The notes: generated by a model from the letters alone, not told the origin. Numbered from the stretch's first letter, positions 8,606 to 16,949 are shown. The stretch: DNA of 64,000 nucleotides from Kitasatospora sp. NBC_01246 (GCF_036226505.1 NZ_CP108484.1:682001-746000); one strand, 5' to 3'. A program made the numbers and translations.

Positions 8606-9832
8606 GTGCACACCCTCCCCACCCCGCCCGGCACGGCCGTGCGGCCCGACCGGGCGTTCAGCACCCCGGCGGTCGTCGCGTCCTGCGTCGGATTCGTCCT
8701 CATCGGCGCCCTCCAGTCCCTCTACGGACCGGCCCTGCCCGCGCTCCGGCAGGAGTTCGGGCTCTCCCCCTCGGGCGCCGGACTCGCCCTGAGCGCCCAC
8801 TTCATCGGTGGAGTCACCGGCGTCCTCGCCTTCGACCGGGCCTTCGGCCGGATCGGCAACCGCGCCCTGCTCCGCGCCTCCTACGCCCTGATGGCACTCG
8901 GGAGCGTCGCCTTCGCGTTCTCCCCGAGCTGGCCGCTCGCCCTGCTCGGCGCCCTGGTCACCGGCCTCGGCTTCGGCGGCCTCGACTACGGCCTCAACCA
9001 GCTCTTCGCCACCGGCTTCGGCCGGCGCAGCCCGGCCATGCTCAACATCCTCAACGCCCACTTCGGCATCGGCGCGATCGCCGGCCCCGCCCTGATCGGC
9101 CTGCTCGGCGCCGACCGCTACCCCGCTGTCTTCACGGGCTGCGCCGTCCTGGCCGCCGCACTGCTGATCCCGCTCACGGGAGTGCGCGACCGGACCACCG
9201 GGACGGACCACGACCCGGCCGAGCAGACCACCGACCGGTCCACGGGCCCACGCGGGCGCCGGACCGCCGCCCTGCTCACCGCGTTCGTGGTCCTCTACGT
9301 CCTGCACGTCGCGGTGGAGGCCGGCGTCGGCGGCTGGGAGCCCACCCACCTGGAGACCGTCGGCTACAGCGCCGCACTCGCCGCCTCCGCGACCTCCGTC
9401 TACTGGCTGATGCTCACCCTGGGCCGCTTCCTGGTCGCGCCGCTGACCCTGCGCTGGCGGGAGCCGACCATCATCGCCGTCAGCTGCGCCGGCATGGCGC
9501 TCTGCCTGCTGGCGGCTGTGGTGCCGGGCCTCGCCCCGTACGCGTACGGGGGCGTGGGCCTGTTCATCGCGCCCATCTTCCCCACCGGGCTGCCGTGGCT
9601 GCGGCGCGCCGTACCGGCCGCGCGGCGGGCCGGCGCGCTGGTGATCGCCGCGTCCATGGTCGGCGGGGTGGCGGCCGGACCGGCGCTGGGCAGGACCATC
9701 GAGCTCTTCGAGGTCCGGATGGTGCCGGTCGTCCTGTTCGTCCTGGCCGCGATCTGCCTGGCCGCCACCTGGTGGCTGACCCGGGCGACCGGGAAGGCCT
9801 CCGACCGGAGCGCTACCGGATCGTCGTCCTGA
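8606..9832 (+). CDS. MFS transporter
   Basis: A 408-aa, roughly 12-helix major facilitator. It starts at GTG 8606, six bases after GGAGA. The first half has FLIGALQSLYGPALPAL-type helix 1 residues (near 26-42) and DRAFGRIGNR (near 75) in place of motif A. The segment GFGGLDYGLNQLFATGFGRR (around 112-131) resembles the fucose/glucose permease-like branch, and a charged loop separates the halves near 195-220. As the last gene of the operon it probably exports the product or imports a precursor. It could be independently expressed because a strong hairpin precedes it. Confidence 0.85.
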   Translation: MHTLPTPPGTAVRPDRAFSTPAVVASCVGFVLIGALQSLYGPALPALRQEFGLSPSGAGLALSAHFIGGVTGVLAFDRAFGRIGNRALLRASYALMALGSVAFAFSPSWPLALLGALVTGLGFGGLDYGLNQLFATGFGRRSPAMLNILNAHFGIGAIAGPALIGLLGADRYPAVFTGCAVLAAALLIPLTGVRDRTTGTDHDPAEQTTDRSTGPRGRRTAALLTAFVVLYVLHVAVEAGVGGWEPTHLETVGYSAALAASATSVYWLMLTLGRFLVAPLTLRWREPTIIAVSCAGMALCLLAAVVPGLAPYAYGGVGLFIAPIFPTGLPWLRRAVPAARRAGALVIAASMVGGVAAGPALGRTIELFEVRMVPVVLFVLAAICLAATWWLTRATGKASDRSATGSSS

Positions 9833-9835
9833 CGG

Positions 9836-9869
9836 CGGGTGACAGGACCCGGCGGGGTCCTGTCACCCG
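9836..9869 (+). terminator. Operon-end hairpin, 15-bp stem
   Basis: Arms 9836-9850 and 9855-9869 (CGGGTGACAGGACCC and its complement) are perfect, with the 4-nt loop GGCG. The left arm begins four bases after the MFS stop, so it ends the 2651-9832 operon. There is no T-tract, as is usual in streptomycetes. Confidence 0.85.
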
Positions 9870-9882
9870 GACTCGCGGCGGC

Positions 9883-10000
9883 CTACAGCAGGGCCTCCGA
9901 ACCGTGCGGCTCCACGAACCCGACGACCTGCCGCGGCCGGTCGAAGCTCGTGACGCCGTTCCCGATCAGCCGCACCGAGGCCGGCCGGCCCTGGCGCCTC
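9883..10000 (-). pseudogene. Possible C-terminal gene remnant
   Basis: The minus strand reads RQGRPASVRLIGNG, then VTSFDRPRQVVGFVEP, then HGSEALL and a stop at 9883-9885, with normal GC-rich codon use. An in-frame TGA lies just upstream (near 10009) and no start codon is available, so only about 38 codons survive. The parent family is not recognised. It may instead be chance coding-like sequence. Confidence 0.35.
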
Positions 10001-10105
10001 GATCAGCATGCGGGTCGCTCCCCCGCCCCGGTCGCCGTCCCGTGCCTGCCGGTCGACCCGTCCGCGCATGGCGGCCCGGCCGCGCCCGCGCCCTCGGAGC
10101 AGCCG

Positions 10106-11611
10106 CTACCCGGCCGTCGCTTCGGCGGCGGACGTGCCCGTGCCCCGGTCCGCGACCCGGGCCCGGCGGATTCCCCAGCCCACGAGCAGCGCGGCCACGG
10201 CGGTCAGCACGAGACCGGCGCAGCCGACCGCGTCCAGGAACTCCGCGCTCCGGTGGGCGTCCCGGTCCGGGGCGGCGAGGTCACCGGTGACGAGCGCCGC
10301 GAGGACGGTGCCGCCGACCGCGACGCCGACCGCGGCGGCGACCTCACCGGCGCTGTCCACCAGCGCCGCACCGACCGTCGTCCGGTTCCGGGGGAGGCCG
10401 CGCATCACGTTGGTCCCGGCGACGACACCGACCACGCGCATGCCGGCCGCGGCGAGGGCGAGCGCGACGGCGACCCACGGGTACCCGAAGCGGCCCAGCA
10501 GCCCGTAGACGGCCAGTCCGCACACCACCGCTCCGGCGCTCAGCCAGGCGGCCCGGTCGAGACCGACGCGCTTGATCAGCGGGCCGACGAGGGCACCGCC
10601 GGCGATGAGGACGACGACCTGCGGCAGCATCCCGAGCGCCGCCCGCGCCGGCGTCCAGCCCAGGTCGAGCTGCAGGTGCAGCGTCACCAGGTAGCCGAGC
10701 CCGGCGGTCGCGAGCCCGGCCGCGCCCTTGAAGGCCAGGCCGCTCGACACCAGTGGGCGGGCGACCAGCCCGAGGTCGAGGAGCGGGTGGCGGGCCGACC
10801 GCTCGCGGACCACGAAGAGGACCGCCGCCGCGGCCGCCACCGCCGAGGTCAGCCACGGAAGGGGCGAGCGGGCGCCCAGCTCGACGAAGAGCGTCGGTGC
10901 GACCAGCGCCAGCACGACCGTCGCCGTGCCGAGCAGCGCGCCGGCGGCGTCGACCGGGTCGCGGTGCAGGTCGTCCGCCCGGTCCGCCGGGATGCCGCGC
11001 CGGATGCCGAGGTACGCGAGCGCGGCGATCGGCACGTTGACCAGCAGCAGGGTCTGCCACGGGGCGAAGGCGAGGACGAGACCGCCCGCCGTGGGTCCGA
11101 TCGCGAGCCCGACCAGCCCCACCGTCGAGATGAGCGTCGTCGCACGGACGCGCAGGCCGTCCTCACCGAACAGACGGAACGCCAGGGCGAGCGAGCCCGG
11201 CGTCGTCATCGCGGCCGCGATCCCCATCGCCGAGCGGACGGCGATCAGCTGCTCCACCGTGGTGACGAACGCGGTGGCCAGGCTCGCCGCACCGAGCAGC
11301 ACCAGCCCGACCAGCATGACCCTGCGCCGGCCGACCCGGTCGGCCAGCGCCCCGAGGGCGAGCATGAGCCCGCCGAACACCACGGCGTACGCACTGGTGA
11401 CCCACTGCAGGGCCGTCGCCGAGGCGGACAGCTCGCGCCCGATGGTGGGCAGGGCGACGTTGAGGACCGAGTTGTCGAGCATCTCGAAGAGGAACACGGC
11501 GGAGAGCCCGGCGAGGGCGGTCCAGGCCTCGCGGAGGGAGCGCGGCGAGCGGGAACGTTCGGCGGGGGCAGCGAGGCTCTCGACGGCTTCACGGGGACGG
11601 CGGGTGGGCAC
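10106..11611 (-). CDS. DHA2-family MFS exporter
   Basis: A 501-aa, about 14-helix transporter. Helix 1 holds FLFEMLDNSVLNVALPTI, with the aspartate typical of DHA2 exporters; motif A is ALGALADRVGRRR and motif C is the GLVGLAIGPTAGG segment. The GTG at 11611 is preferred over an upstream alternative start because AAGGAG lies eight bases before it. It stands alone with no adjacent regulator gene. A dyad at 11665-11679 in its leader could be an operator. Substrate unknown; multidrug or antibiotic export is usual in this family. Confidence 0.88.
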   Translation of the reverse strand: MPTRRPREAVESLAAPAERSRSPRSLREAWTALAGLSAVFLFEMLDNSVLNVALPTIGRELSASATALQWVTSAYAVVFGGLMLALGALADRVGRRRVMLVGLVLLGAASLATAFVTTVEQLIAVRSAMGIAAAMTTPGSLALAFRLFGEDGLRVRATTLISTVGLVGLAIGPTAGGLVLAFAPWQTLLLVNVPIAALAYLGIRRGIPADRADDLHRDPVDAAGALLGTATVVLALVAPTLFVELGARSPLPWLTSAVAAAAAVLFVVRERSARHPLLDLGLVARPLVSSGLAFKGAAGLATAGLGYLVTLHLQLDLGWTPARAALGMLPQVVVLIAGGALVGPLIKRVGLDRAAWLSAGAVVCGLAVYGLLGRFGYPWVAVALALAAAGMRVVGVVAGTNVMRGLPRNRTTVGAALVDSAGEVAAAVGVAVGGTVLAALVTGDLAAPDRDAHRSAEFLDAVGCAGLVLTAVAALLVGWGIRRARVADRGTGTSAAEATAG

Positions 11612-11664
11612 GGCGCACTCCTTCGAGGTGAAGAAGTGGCGGCTCGTCGGAGACCGCTTATGCG

Positions 11665-11679
11665 CGCGAGTGGCTCGCG
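11665..11679. promoter_or_regulatory. Dyad upstream of the DHA2 exporter
   Basis: CGCGAG-TGG-CTCGCG is a perfect 6+3+6 inverted repeat 54 bases before the exporter start, beside the only AT-rich patch there (a short T-run at 11680-11684). A repressor operator is plausible; the regulator is not in view. Confidence 0.4.
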
Positions 11680-11860
11680 TTTTTACTCCCGGTGCCGCCA
11701 CCGTAGCACGCGGCCCGGCGCACCCGGCACGCTCGTCCGGCGCCCCCGGGAGGCGGTCGGTCAGGTCAGCGCGAGCAGGCTGACGGCGGCACCCCCGACC
11801 GCCGGGAGAGCCGGCCGGTCCGGGGCACCGTCGGGACGTCCCGGGCGGGGCGCCCGCGTG

Positions 11861-12562
11861 TCACGTGACCGTCGGCTGCGGGCTCATCGCACGCTCGTAC
11901 AGCGCCTCCCGTGCCCGCTTGAGCAGTTCGGCGGCCTTCTTCCGTGACGCCTCCTCCGCCTTGTCGAGCGCGCTCGGGTAGTCCACGGACATCTCCGAGC
12001 CCGCGCTGTAGTCGACGGTGACCGTCAGACGTAGATTGCCGTCGCAGAAGGCCGACCTGAAGCCCAGTTGGTCGACCGGCCCCGGGATCGTGTCGGTGAG
12101 CGGGTGCCGGACCGACGACTGGTAGCCCTCCTGGCCGAGCCCCCCGCCGTCGGTCGTCTCGAACTTCCGGGTCTCGGTCGGCTTCGGTCCGCCGAGCGGG
12201 GACTTCGCGATGTCCGCCTCGACCTCCAGCCAGTGGCAGCCGCGGGCCGCCTCGAAGACCGTCGCGTCGACGCTCACCCGCCAGTCCTCGGTCGCCGGAC
12301 CGCCGTCGTAGCCGCAGCTGAGCGACTTGGACGGGTCGCTCGCGATCCCGGCGCTCGTCACCGGTATGGAACTCCTCAGCTGCCCCGGCAGGCCGGGATC
12401 GCCCAGCACGGCGCAGAGGTCGCCGACCGTGCGGTACCAACCGATTTGCTTCGCCTTGCTTTCACCACTGCCGCCCCCGCCGCCACACGCGCTGAGGAGA
12501 ACGAGGCCGGCGGCCACCAGGGCGGCCGCGCCGGTACGGGAGACTGGGTTTCGACTCGTCAT
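11861..12562 (-). CDS. Secreted lipoprotein of unknown function
   Basis: A 233-aa protein with a lipoprotein signal: MTSRNPVSRTGAAALVAAG, a hydrophobic stretch, then the lipobox LLSAC with Cys26 and a glycine-rich linker. The mature part has cysteines in pairs (DLCAVLG, LSCGYDGG, GCHWLEV, FCDGNLR), suggesting two disulfides. The arrangement resembles the DUF3558-like lipoproteins common in actinobacteria, but I am not sure. The C-terminus is a charged helix (KAEEASRKKAAELLKRAREA). It is the last of a minus-strand series of exported proteins, 141 bases from its upstream neighbour. Confidence 0.8.
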   Translation of the reverse strand: MTSRNPVSRTGAAALVAAGLVLLSACGGGGGSGESKAKQIGWYRTVGDLCAVLGDPGLPGQLRSSIPVTSAGIASDPSKSLSCGYDGGPATEDWRVSVDATVFEAARGCHWLEVEADIAKSPLGGPKPTETRKFETTDGGGLGQEGYQSSVRHPLTDTIPGPVDQLGFRSAFCDGNLRLTVTVDYSAGSEMSVDYPSALDKAEEASRKKAAELLKRAREALYERAMSPQPTVT

Positions 12563-12665
12563 CGCGCCAGGTTAGAGCCCCCGTCGGAGTCGCGGGCCGG
12601 AAAGCGTCAGCAGCACCCGTACCGGCTCCCATCGACTCTCCAGCCCTGCGCCCGGGCCGAACAGC

Positions 12666-12698
12666 GGCGGGCGCCCTCGACGGGAGGGCGCCCGCCGG
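12666..12698 (-). terminator. 14-bp hairpin after the 213-aa secreted protein gene
   Basis: Arms 12666-12679 and 12685-12698 pair perfectly around GACGG. It starts six bases beyond the stop at 12704, so it terminates the two-gene secreted pair and separates it from the lipoprotein gene. Confidence 0.8.
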
Positions 12699-12703
12699 GC
12701 GGC

Positions 12704-13345
12704 TCAGACGATCCGGAACGCCAGGGCGTTGTCGGCGGACAGCTTCAGGGTGTAGATCCACTCCGTCCCGTAGACCTCGTCCTGGTAGGTGGTCCGGACG
12801 GCGTCCAGGTAGTAGCCCCAGCGCTCGTCCTGGAGCACCGACCAGCCCGCGTCATTGGTGTGGATAAGGAACTTGAGCCCCTCCTTCTGGTTCTCGACAC
12901 ACCCGTTGACGGTGACTTCGGCGTTGGGGTACCTCACCGGATCGGAGACGGTCAGGCAGTCGGAGTTCGGCCAGGTGGTGAGGTAGACGGACGGCCCCTC
13001 ACCCCGGCAGATGTTCCAGTAGGTGGCCCCTCCCCAGTCGTCGGTCAGCAGTTCGGCCTGGTAGCGGCGGAACGGCCGGTCCGGGTCGAAGACCTTGTAG
13101 GGGTGGGTGGAGAGGTAGGTCGGACCGTACGTCCTGATGGGCTGCGGGAAGCTGCCCCGGGGGTCCGGCGGTTTGCCCCAGTCGGTGTAGGGGCTCTGGA
13201 GCCGGACCGGGGTCGGATCGCACATCGTGCCGTAAGGACCCGGGAGGGGACCGGCCGCCGAGGCCTGCGGGGCGGCGGACAGCAGCAGCGTGCCGACGAA
13301 GGCGAGCACCAGTACGGCGCGGGTGGGGCGGGCCGCCGTACTCAC
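12704..13345 (-). CDS. Secreted protein of unknown function
   Basis: A 213-aa protein with a clear signal peptide (RPTRAVLVLAFVGTLLLSAA then PQASA-AG, cleavage near 30). The mature domain is rich in Tyr, Trp, Pro and Asp with four cysteines (TMCDP, NICRG, SDCLT, NGCVE), likely two disulfides, and is probably all-beta. I do not recognise the family. The GTG start at 13345 overlaps the stop of the upstream gene (GTGA), so the two are translationally coupled and probably act together outside the cell. A longer frame upstream lacks a signal peptide and is not used. Confidence 0.75.
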   Translation of the reverse strand: MSTAARPTRAVLVLAFVGTLLLSAAPQASAAGPLPGPYGTMCDPTPVRLQSPYTDWGKPPDPRGSFPQPIRTYGPTYLSTHPYKVFDPDRPFRRYQAELLTDDWGGATYWNICRGEGPSVYLTTWPNSDCLTVSDPVRYPNAEVTVNGCVENQKEGLKFLIHTNDAGWSVLQDERWGYYLDAVRTTYQDEVYGTEWIYTLKLSADNALAFRIV

Positions 13346-13998
13346 GGGCAGGTCAGCTGGCGCCGGGCCAGCTCCTGGACGCTGCCGGGGACGACGGGGC
13401 TGTCGCAGGCGATGGTGCCCTGGATCTCGACGTCGAACGTCACGTAGGACCCCGTGCCGCCGGTCATGGTGTTCACCCAGACGCCGGTGTTCGCACCGGT
13501 CCGGGCACACTGGTAGCGGACGAACTCGCCCTCGACCTTGTGGGTGCCCTTGAACAGCCCGTACTCACCGGGGCGGTTGAAGTTCATGGTGACCGTCCGC
13601 GACCAGGTACTGGTGCTGGCCTTGGTCTTCTGCACCGAGAAGCCGACTTTGGCCGAGACCTTGGCGAACAGGACGCTCGCCTGCGCGGTGATCTCCACCG
13701 AGGTGTTGTAGGTGGTGCTGACGCTGTCGACCTCGGAGAGCGTCTCCGTGGAACTGCCAGTGGTGCCGGGCGCGATGGAGATGCCGGTCCAATGCGTGAT
13801 CTTGGGGGTGACCCGAGCGGTGGCGACGTCCTGCCAGATCGTCTCCAGGTTCGGGTTGCAGGCGTCGGACGGCGGCCGGGGCAGCGGGTCGGCGTGCGCC
13901 GCACCCGCGGCGATGCCACCGAGCCCGGCGATCGTCACGGTCAAGGTGGCCAATGTGCCCAGACGCCGGCGAAGGTGACGCCGCGGGACGGTTTCCAC
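13342..13998 (-). CDS. Secreted beta-rich protein of unknown function
   Basis: A 218-aa exported protein. The GTG at 13998 follows AGGAGGAT; the twin-arginine-rich N-terminus RRHLRRRLGTLATLTVTIAG leads to AGAAHA-DP cleavage. The mature domain has alternating Ser/Thr and hydrophobic residues (STETLSEVDSVSTTYNTSVE; VSAKVGFSVQKTKASTSTW), as in amphipathic beta-hairpins of the aerolysin/ETX_MTX2 pore formers, but no decisive motif. The C-terminus has a CDSPVVPG...LTCP disulfide candidate. It overlaps the downstream 213-aa secreted protein gene by four bases. Function unknown. Confidence 0.75.
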   Translation of the reverse strand: METVPRRHLRRRLGTLATLTVTIAGLGGIAAGAAHADPLPRPPSDACNPNLETIWQDVATARVTPKITHWTGISIAPGTTGSSTETLSEVDSVSTTYNTSVEITAQASVLFAKVSAKVGFSVQKTKASTSTWSRTVTMNFNRPGEYGLFKGTHKVEGEFVRYQCARTGANTGVWVNTMTGGTGSYVTFDVEIQGTIACDSPVVPGSVQELARRQLTCP

Positions 13999-14228
13999 AG
14001 GGATCCTCCTGATGGTCGGTCTGCCGGGCCCTGACGGTGCGCACCCGGCTCGGCGCAGGATTCTTCCTCGCGTACGAATGACATTTCCATCCCAGGAAGT
14101 TGGGATGTCCATGACCCCGGGCAGCGTCCTGGCCGAGCGGTTCCGATCCTGGGCGGTGGCCGCCGGCGATCAGCTCCGGCGCAACGCCCTGAAGCAGCGA
14201 TTGGCCCGAGATCACGTGGGGAGCACGC

Positions 14229-14837
14229 TCAGCGGGCCACCGTGGAGGGGGTGACGTTCGGCTTCGGGGGGATGGTCATCGGGGGGAGGGTGATCACCGG
14301 GCCGATCGGGTGGCAGCCGTCCCAGCTGGGGAGTTGGAGGGGCGGGCAACTGGTCGGGGGCTTCGGGAGGGTCGGGGTGGGTCGCGGGCCGGGGCTCCAC
14401 GCGGCGGGCGGGTTCTCCTGGTCCAGGGTCGGCGACGGGGCGGGCACGCGGGTCGGCGCCGGCTTCGGGGCGGCCGCGGTCTTCGAGGGGCGCGGCGGTG
14501 CGGCGACCGTGGACCGGGCCGGCGCCGGGGCTGCCGGAGGCTCGGTGGGCACGGGCGTCCCGACCGGCGGCGGCGTGCTCGTGGCGGCGAGGACGACCTC
14601 CGCCGGCGGGGCGGGCTCCGAGGGCGTGGGGCTCGCCGAAGCGGTCGGGCTCGGCGAGGTGTCGGCCGAGGCGCCGGAACCCACCGAGGACCCGGCCGGG
14701 ACCGTATCGTGCGACCCCCGCAGCGCCGGGCCCCCGGCACCGGCCAGGCCCAGGACACACACCCCGGCGGCTATTCCGCCGACGAGCTTCCGCCGGTTCA
14801 CCGGCTTCGCGTCCCGCTCGTCCCTCTCGCCCTGCAT
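14229..14837 (-). CDS. Proline-rich secreted or membrane-anchored protein
   Basis: A 202-aa protein. The N-terminus MQGERDERDAKPVNRRKLVGG is followed by one hydrophobic segment (GIAAGVCVLGLAGAGG); the RRK leader could be a Tat-like signal or a membrane anchor. Residues 40-160 are a Pro/Ala/Thr-rich, low-complexity stretch that probably spans the cell wall. The C-terminal 45 residues have a short conserved-looking part with two cysteines (TSCPPLQLPSWDGCHPIGP). Family unknown. It is divergent from the methyltransferase at 15008. Confidence 0.7.
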   Translation of the reverse strand: MQGERDERDAKPVNRRKLVGGIAAGVCVLGLAGAGGPALRGSHDTVPAGSSVGSGASADTSPSPTASASPTPSEPAPPAEVVLAATSTPPPVGTPVPTEPPAAPAPARSTVAAPPRPSKTAAAPKPAPTRVPAPSPTLDQENPPAAWSPGPRPTPTLPKPPTSCPPLQLPSWDGCHPIGPVITLPPMTIPPKPNVTPSTVAR

Positions 14838-15007
14838 TTCCGGCCCCACCTCTGTCTGATACAGCGTCTGAACTGCGCGGATCGTAGCAGCGGGCCCCGC
14901 AGCCGGAGAGGACCGGGACGGTGCCCCCAGACGAGGGCCTCCCGCGCGGTTTGCCGGATCGGCAACAGAACTGGCCCACCCGGTGGGCGGCGGGCGAGCG
15001 TGGGGGC

Positions 15008-15667
15008 ATGACCGACGACATCGCAGCAACCTCGCCCACGGGCGAGTACCTCGGGGACCCCGCCGTGCGGGCCGAGTGGGACGGCCGGTACGCCGACCGG
15101 CGGCAACTGTGGAGCGGCCGCCCGAACGGCGCGCTCGTGGCCGAGGTCGAAGGGCTCGCCCCCGGGCGGGTGCTGGACGTCGGCTGCGGCGAGGGCGCGG
15201 ACGCCGTCTGGCTGGCGCGCAGAGGGTGGGACGTGACCGCGCTGGAGGTCTCCGGCGTGGCGCTGGAGCGGGCGGCCGGGCACGCCCGGGACGCCGGCGT
15301 CACCGTTCGCTGGGTGCACGCGGAACTGGTGGGGGCGGCGCTCCCGCCGGCCTCCTTCGACCTGGTCTCCGCGCAGTACCCGGCCCTGCTGCGCACCCCC
15401 GGCGCCGCGGCCGAGCGGGCGCTGCTCGCGGCCGTCGCGCCCGGCGGCGTGCTCCTGCTCGTGCACCACGCGGGCATGGACACCCGGGAGGCACAGGCGG
15501 GCGAGTTCGACCCCGCCGACTACGTCTGGCCCGCGATGGTCACCGCGCTCCTCGACGAGGACTGGCAGGTCGAGGTGGACGAGCAGCGCCCGCGCGTGGC
15601 ACCGGAGGGCGGCGCCGGCGCCCACCACACCGACGACCTGGTGCTCCGCGCCCGCCGACTGCGCTGA
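15008..15667 (+). CDS. Class I SAM-dependent methyltransferase
   Basis: A 219-aa Rossmann methyltransferase. Motif I RVLDVGCGEGADAVWLA is at 54-70, the acidic end of strand 2 is VTALEVSGVALERA, and a motif IV-like segment SFDLVSAQYPAL is near 115. The length and WDGRYADRRQLWSGRPN start resemble small-molecule methyltransferases of the thiopurine/tellurite type; the substrate is not predictable. The ATG at 15008 follows GGGGG. It is monocistronic. Confidence 0.85.
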   Translation: MTDDIAATSPTGEYLGDPAVRAEWDGRYADRRQLWSGRPNGALVAEVEGLAPGRVLDVGCGEGADAVWLARRGWDVTALEVSGVALERAAGHARDAGVTVRWVHAELVGAALPPASFDLVSAQYPALLRTPGAAAERALLAAVAPGGVLLLVHHAGMDTREAQAGEFDPADYVWPAMVTALLDEDWQVEVDEQRPRVAPEGGAGAHHTDDLVLRARRLR

Positions 15668-15868
15668 GCCCTCCCGACGCGAGCGCTCCCGGCCGTGGCA
15701 CGACCGGCGGGAGGGGGACGCCCGCGTCGCGGCGTCTGTGCCGGGGCGACCACCCGGTCACCCGGTGCCACGGGTCCTTCGTGTGCGATATTTCGTGGTG
15801 GCGAGATTCGTCCGGCAAGGAGGCGGGAGACCATGGTGAGCTGCTGCTCCGCCAAGATCTCGCCGGGA

Positions 15869-15915
15869 GGCCTTGCCTCCATCCCTTTTCTACAACGTCC
15901 TTTTCAGGCAAGGCC
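15869..15915 (+). promoter_or_regulatory. Leader inverted repeat upstream of the aldo/keto reductase
   Basis: GGCCTTGCCT (15869-15878) and AGGCAAGGCC (15906-15915) are perfect complements across a 27-nt AT-rich spacer, and the second arm ends 41 bases before the ATG. A Shine-Dalgarno-like AAGGAGG at 15819-15825 precedes a possible leader start at 15833 (MVSCC...). It could be a leader RNA structure or a protein-binding site. Confidence 0.45.
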
Positions 15916-15956
15916 GTTGGTTCCCTCCACCGGCCTCCGCCTGAAAGGATGTCGGT

Positions 15957-16949
15957 ATGACCTACCACCCCGCGGAGACCCGCTACACGTCCATGTCCTA
16001 CCGGCGGGCCGGCCGCAGCGGTGTGCTGCTCCCCGCCGTGTCGCTCGGCCTGTGGCACAACTTCGGTGACACCCAGCCGCTGGAGGTGCAGCGCGCGGTG
16101 CTGCGCCGGGCCTTCGACCGCGGTGTCACGCACTTCGACCTGGCGAACAACTACGGCCCGCCGTACGGCAGCGCGGAGCGCAACTTCGGCCTTCTCTTCG
16201 CCCAGGACTTCAAGCCGTACCGGGACGAGCTGTTCATCGCGTCGAAGGCGGGCTACGACATGTGGCCGGGCCCGTACGGCGTCGGCGGGTCGCGCAAGTA
16301 CCTGCTGGCGAGCCTGGACCAGTCGCTGGAGCGGATGGGTCTGGACTACGTCGACGTCTTCTACTCGCACCGCTACGATCCCGCGACGCCGCTGGAGGAG
16401 ACGATGGGGGCGCTCGACCGGGCGGTGCGCTCCGGCCGGGCCCTGTACGCGGCGGTCTCCAACTACCCCGCCGCGCAGCACCGCGAGGCCGTGGAGATCC
16501 TGCGCGACCTGGGCACCCCGATGCTGATGAACCAGGTCCGGTACTCGATCCTGGACCGCGCCGCCGCCGAGGACGGCCTGCTGGACGCGGTCGGCGAGAC
16601 GCGGACCAGTCTGATCGCGTTCTCCCCGCTGGCGCAGGGCCTGCTGACGGACCGCTACCTGTCCGGGGAGGTGCCGGCCGGTTCGCGGATGTCGGTCGGC
16701 CGCTTCCTCCGCGCGGAGGCGCTGACCGGGGAGAAGCTGGAGCAGCTGCGCGCGCTGAACAAGCTCGCCGAGCGGCGCGGCCAGACCCTGGCCCAGCTGG
16801 CGCTGTCCTGGGTGCTGCGCGACGAGCGGGTGGTCTCGGTGATCATCGGCGCGTCCAGCACCGCCCAGCTCGACCAGAACCTCGACGCGCTCGACGGCGG
16901 TCCGTTGACCGCCGAGGAGCTCGCCGAGATCGACCGGCTCAGTCGCTGA
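15957..16949 (+). CDS. Aldo/keto reductase, YghZ/glyceraldehyde-3-phosphate reductase type
   Basis: A 330-aa (beta/alpha)8 NADPH-dependent reductase, class AKR14-like. The catalytic tetrad is visible: D61, Y66 (DLANNYGPPYGSAE), K97 (ASKAGYDMWPGPYG) and H138 (FYSHRYD). The GSRKYLLASLDQSLERMG and VGRFLRAEAL segments fit E. coli YghZ, which reduces L-glyceraldehyde 3-phosphate and methylglyoxal. The ATG follows AAAGGA. Its 3' end overlaps the convergent DUF916 gene by 11 bases, so the two messages could form antisense pairs. Confidence 0.9.
   Translation: MTYHPAETRYTSMSYRRAGRSGVLLPAVSLGLWHNFGDTQPLEVQRAVLRRAFDRGVTHFDLANNYGPPYGSAERNFGLLFAQDFKPYRDELFIASKAGYDMWPGPYGVGGSRKYLLASLDQSLERMGLDYVDVFYSHRYDPATPLEETMGALDRAVRSGRALYAAVSNYPAAQHREAVEILRDLGTPMLMNQVRYSILDRAAAEDGLLDAVGETRTSLIAFSPLAQGLLTDRYLSGEVPAGSRMSVGRFLRAEALTGEKLEQLRALNKLAERRGQTLAQLALSWVLRDERVVSVIIGASSTAQLDQNLDALDGGPLTAEELAEIDRLSR

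Noticed and set aside
6641..9832. A 1063-codon plus-strand frame running through the GMC gene into the MFS gene
   Set aside because: Its first two thirds are the out-of-frame shadow of the 168-aa and GMC genes; only 8606-9832 has coding character.
11612..11860. Small gene between the exporter and the lipoprotein
   Set aside because: No frame with a ribosome site or coding bias; only the dyad and an AT-rich leader are seen.
15833..16069. Full MVSCC... frame as a protein-coding gene
   Set aside because: It overlaps most of the first 38 codons of the aldo/keto reductase in another frame and lacks a family; kept only as a possible leader start.
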